Below, piece after piece: positions 62,783 to 64,000 of a stretch of DNA of 64,000 nt. Each line of letters begins with the position of its first letter. Positions within the stretch are counted from its first letter, which is position 1. Made by a program: the position numbers and the translations under genes. Source of the stretch: Cedecea neteri. GTDB lineage: Bacteria > Pseudomonadota > Gammaproteobacteria > Enterobacterales > Enterobacteriaceae. Below the pieces are notes generated by a model. That model did no database searches. It was given only the letters and a program-made list of their open reading frames with translations, and was not told the origin of the DNA. Where the stretch lies: positions 1,922,001 through 1,986,000 of the forward strand of contig NZ_CP009459.1 in NCBI RefSeq assembly GCF_000758325.1, in the 5' to 3' direction.

Positions 62783-62796
62783 TTCTCAACGGCGAA

Positions 62797-64000
62797 TTAG
62801 CCTTTGATCTGCTTTACCAGGAAATCAACGATCTCGTTGGTTTTGATCATCTGCTTCTCACCGGCACGGCGATGTTTGTATTCGATCTCTTCGTTGTCGA
62901 GATTGCGGTCGCCGATAACGATAGTGTGAGGAATACCAATTAGCTCCATGTCGGCAAACATCACGCCTGGACGCTCTTTACGATCGTCCAGCAGCACGTC
63001 GATACCCTGCGCACGCAGCGTGGTATACAGCTCTTCAGCCAGCTGCTGCACGCGGAATGACTTGTGCATGTTCATTGGCAGAATTGCAACGTGGAACGGC
63101 GCGATAGCGTCCGGCCACAGAATACCGCGGTCGTCAAAGTTCTGTTCAATCGCAGCCGCGACCACGCGGGTAACACCGATACCATAGCAACCCATAGTCA
63201 GCGTCTGGTTACGACCATCTTCACCCTGAACGGCGGCTTTCAGCGCTTCAGAGTACTTGGTACCCAACTGGAAGATGTGACCCACTTCGATGCCGCGCTT
63301 GATCATCAAGGTGCCTTTGCCGTCCGGGCTTGGATCGCCGGCCACAACGTTACGGATATCAGCAACTTCCGGCAGCGCAACATCGCGTTCCCAGTTAATG
63401 CCGATAAAGTGTTTGCCGTCGATGTTTGCGCCTGCGGCGAAATCGCTCATCGCGGCGACGCTGCGATCAACCACAACCGGAACCGGCAGGTTGATTGGGC
63501 CCAGGGAACCAGGACCAGCTTTCACGATATCGCGAATTTCTTGTTCAGTGGCGAAAGTCAGCGGGCTTGCTACCTGCGGCAGTTTCTCAGCTTTCACTTC
63601 GTTCAGCTCGTGATCGCCACGAACCAGCAAAGCAACCAGCGGATAAGCGCTGCCTTCGGTAGCTTTCACCAGCAGGGTCTTAACCGTTTTCTCGACTGGC
63701 AGGTTGAACTGCTCAACCAGCTCGGCGATGGTTTTGGCATTCGGGGTGTCGATCTGGCTCATTTCAGCGGTTGGCGCTGCGCGGCCTGCTGCCGGTGCTA
63801 AAGCTTCAGCGAACTCGATGTTTGCCGCATAGTCTGAGCTGTCAGAGAAGATCACATCATCTTCACCGCTTTGGGCCAGCACCTGGAACTCATGGGAGGC
63901 GCTGCCACCAATAGAACCGGTATCTGCCTGCACGGCGCGGAAATCCAGACCCATGCGTGAGAAGATCTTGCTGTAAGCCTCATACATCTTGTCGTAGGTT
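62797..64000 (-). CDS. proS: prolyl-tRNA synthetase ProS (5' part outside the window)
   Basis: Only the C-terminal 400 or so residues are inside the window; the frame is open to its edge. The class II synthetase segment [23 protein letters not shown] is followed by the INS editing domain ([23 protein letters not shown] to the region near [11 protein letters not shown]), then motif 3 ([18 protein letters not shown]) and the anticodon-binding domain ending LVKQIKG. It charges tRNA-Pro and edits mischarged alanine. It converges on nlpE. Confidence 0.98.
   Translation of the reverse strand, partial: TYDKMYEAYSKIFSRMGLDFRAVQADTGSIGGSASHEFQVLAQSGEDDVIFSDSSDYAANIEFAEALAPAAGRAAPTAEMSQIDTPNAKTIAELVEQFNLPVEKTVKTLLVKATEGSAYPLVALLVRGDHELNEVKAEKLPQVASPLTFATEQEIRDIVKAGPGSLGPINLPVPVVVDRSVAAMSDFAAGANIDGKHFIGINWERDVALPEVADIRNVVAGDPSPDGKGTLMIKRGIEVGHIFQLGTKYSEALKAAVQGEDGRNQTLTMGCYGIGVTRVVAAAIEQNFDDRGILWPDAIAPFHVAILPMNMHKSFRVQQLAEELYTTLRAQGIDVLLDDRKERPGVMFADMELIGIPHTIVIGDRNLDNEEIEYKHRRAGEKQMIKTNEIVDFLVKQIKG

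Overview
The window is a 64 kb stretch of core chromosome from a member of the Enterobacteriaceae. Gene content and order follow the Escherichia coli yadG-to-proS region almost gene for gene, protein lengths usually match the E. coli ones to within a few residues, and an ERIC element and REP-like GC palindromes are present. The organism is not Escherichia itself. Counterparts of yadD/rpnC, cdaR, yaeI and yaeF are missing from their E. coli positions, and a small cytochrome c gene sits after tilS. The genus cannot be fixed from sequence alone; an Enterobacter/Cedecea/Klebsiella-like relative is plausible.

Layout. 1-3.7 kb: ABC exporter yadGH, PTS EIIA protein yadI and the exported deacetylase yadE. 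3.7-10.6 kb (minus strand): pantothenate genes panD, panC and panB, then folK, pcnB, gluQ, dksA, sfsA and thpR. 10.7-22 kb (plus): hrpB, mrcB (PBP1b) and the ferrichrome operon fhuACDB behind a Fur-type promoter, closed by a tandem REP-like array. 22.3-31.4 kb: hemL, clcA, erpA, yadS-btuF-mtn, dgt, degP with a sigma-E promoter, and yaeH. 31.5-36 kb (minus): dapD, glnD, map.

36-56 kb (plus) is a long macromolecular synthesis and envelope block: rpsB-tsf-pyrH-frr, then dxr-uppS-cdsA-rseP-bamA-skp-lpxD-fabZ-lpxA-lpxB-rnhB-dnaE-accA. It joins translation factors, the isoprenoid lipid carrier, phospholipid and lipid A synthesis, outer-membrane protein assembly, replication and fatty-acid initiation. 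56-64 kb: lysine decarboxylase ldcC, yaeR, tilS, the cytochrome c gene, rof-yaeP, yaeQ-arfB, nlpE and the 3' part of proS, cut by the window edge.

No defence island, prophage, insertion sequence, CRISPR array, tRNA or rRNA gene was seen, and I found no convincing undescribed multi-gene system. The points worth a second look are small: the 51-bp palindrome array after fhuB, an ERIC element inside the rpsB-tsf transcript, a FhuA without the cysteine-bounded loop-4 segment, a conserved AUU start for pcnB, and the cytochrome gene coupled to tilS. Comparisons with E. coli are from memory of those proteins, not from a database search.
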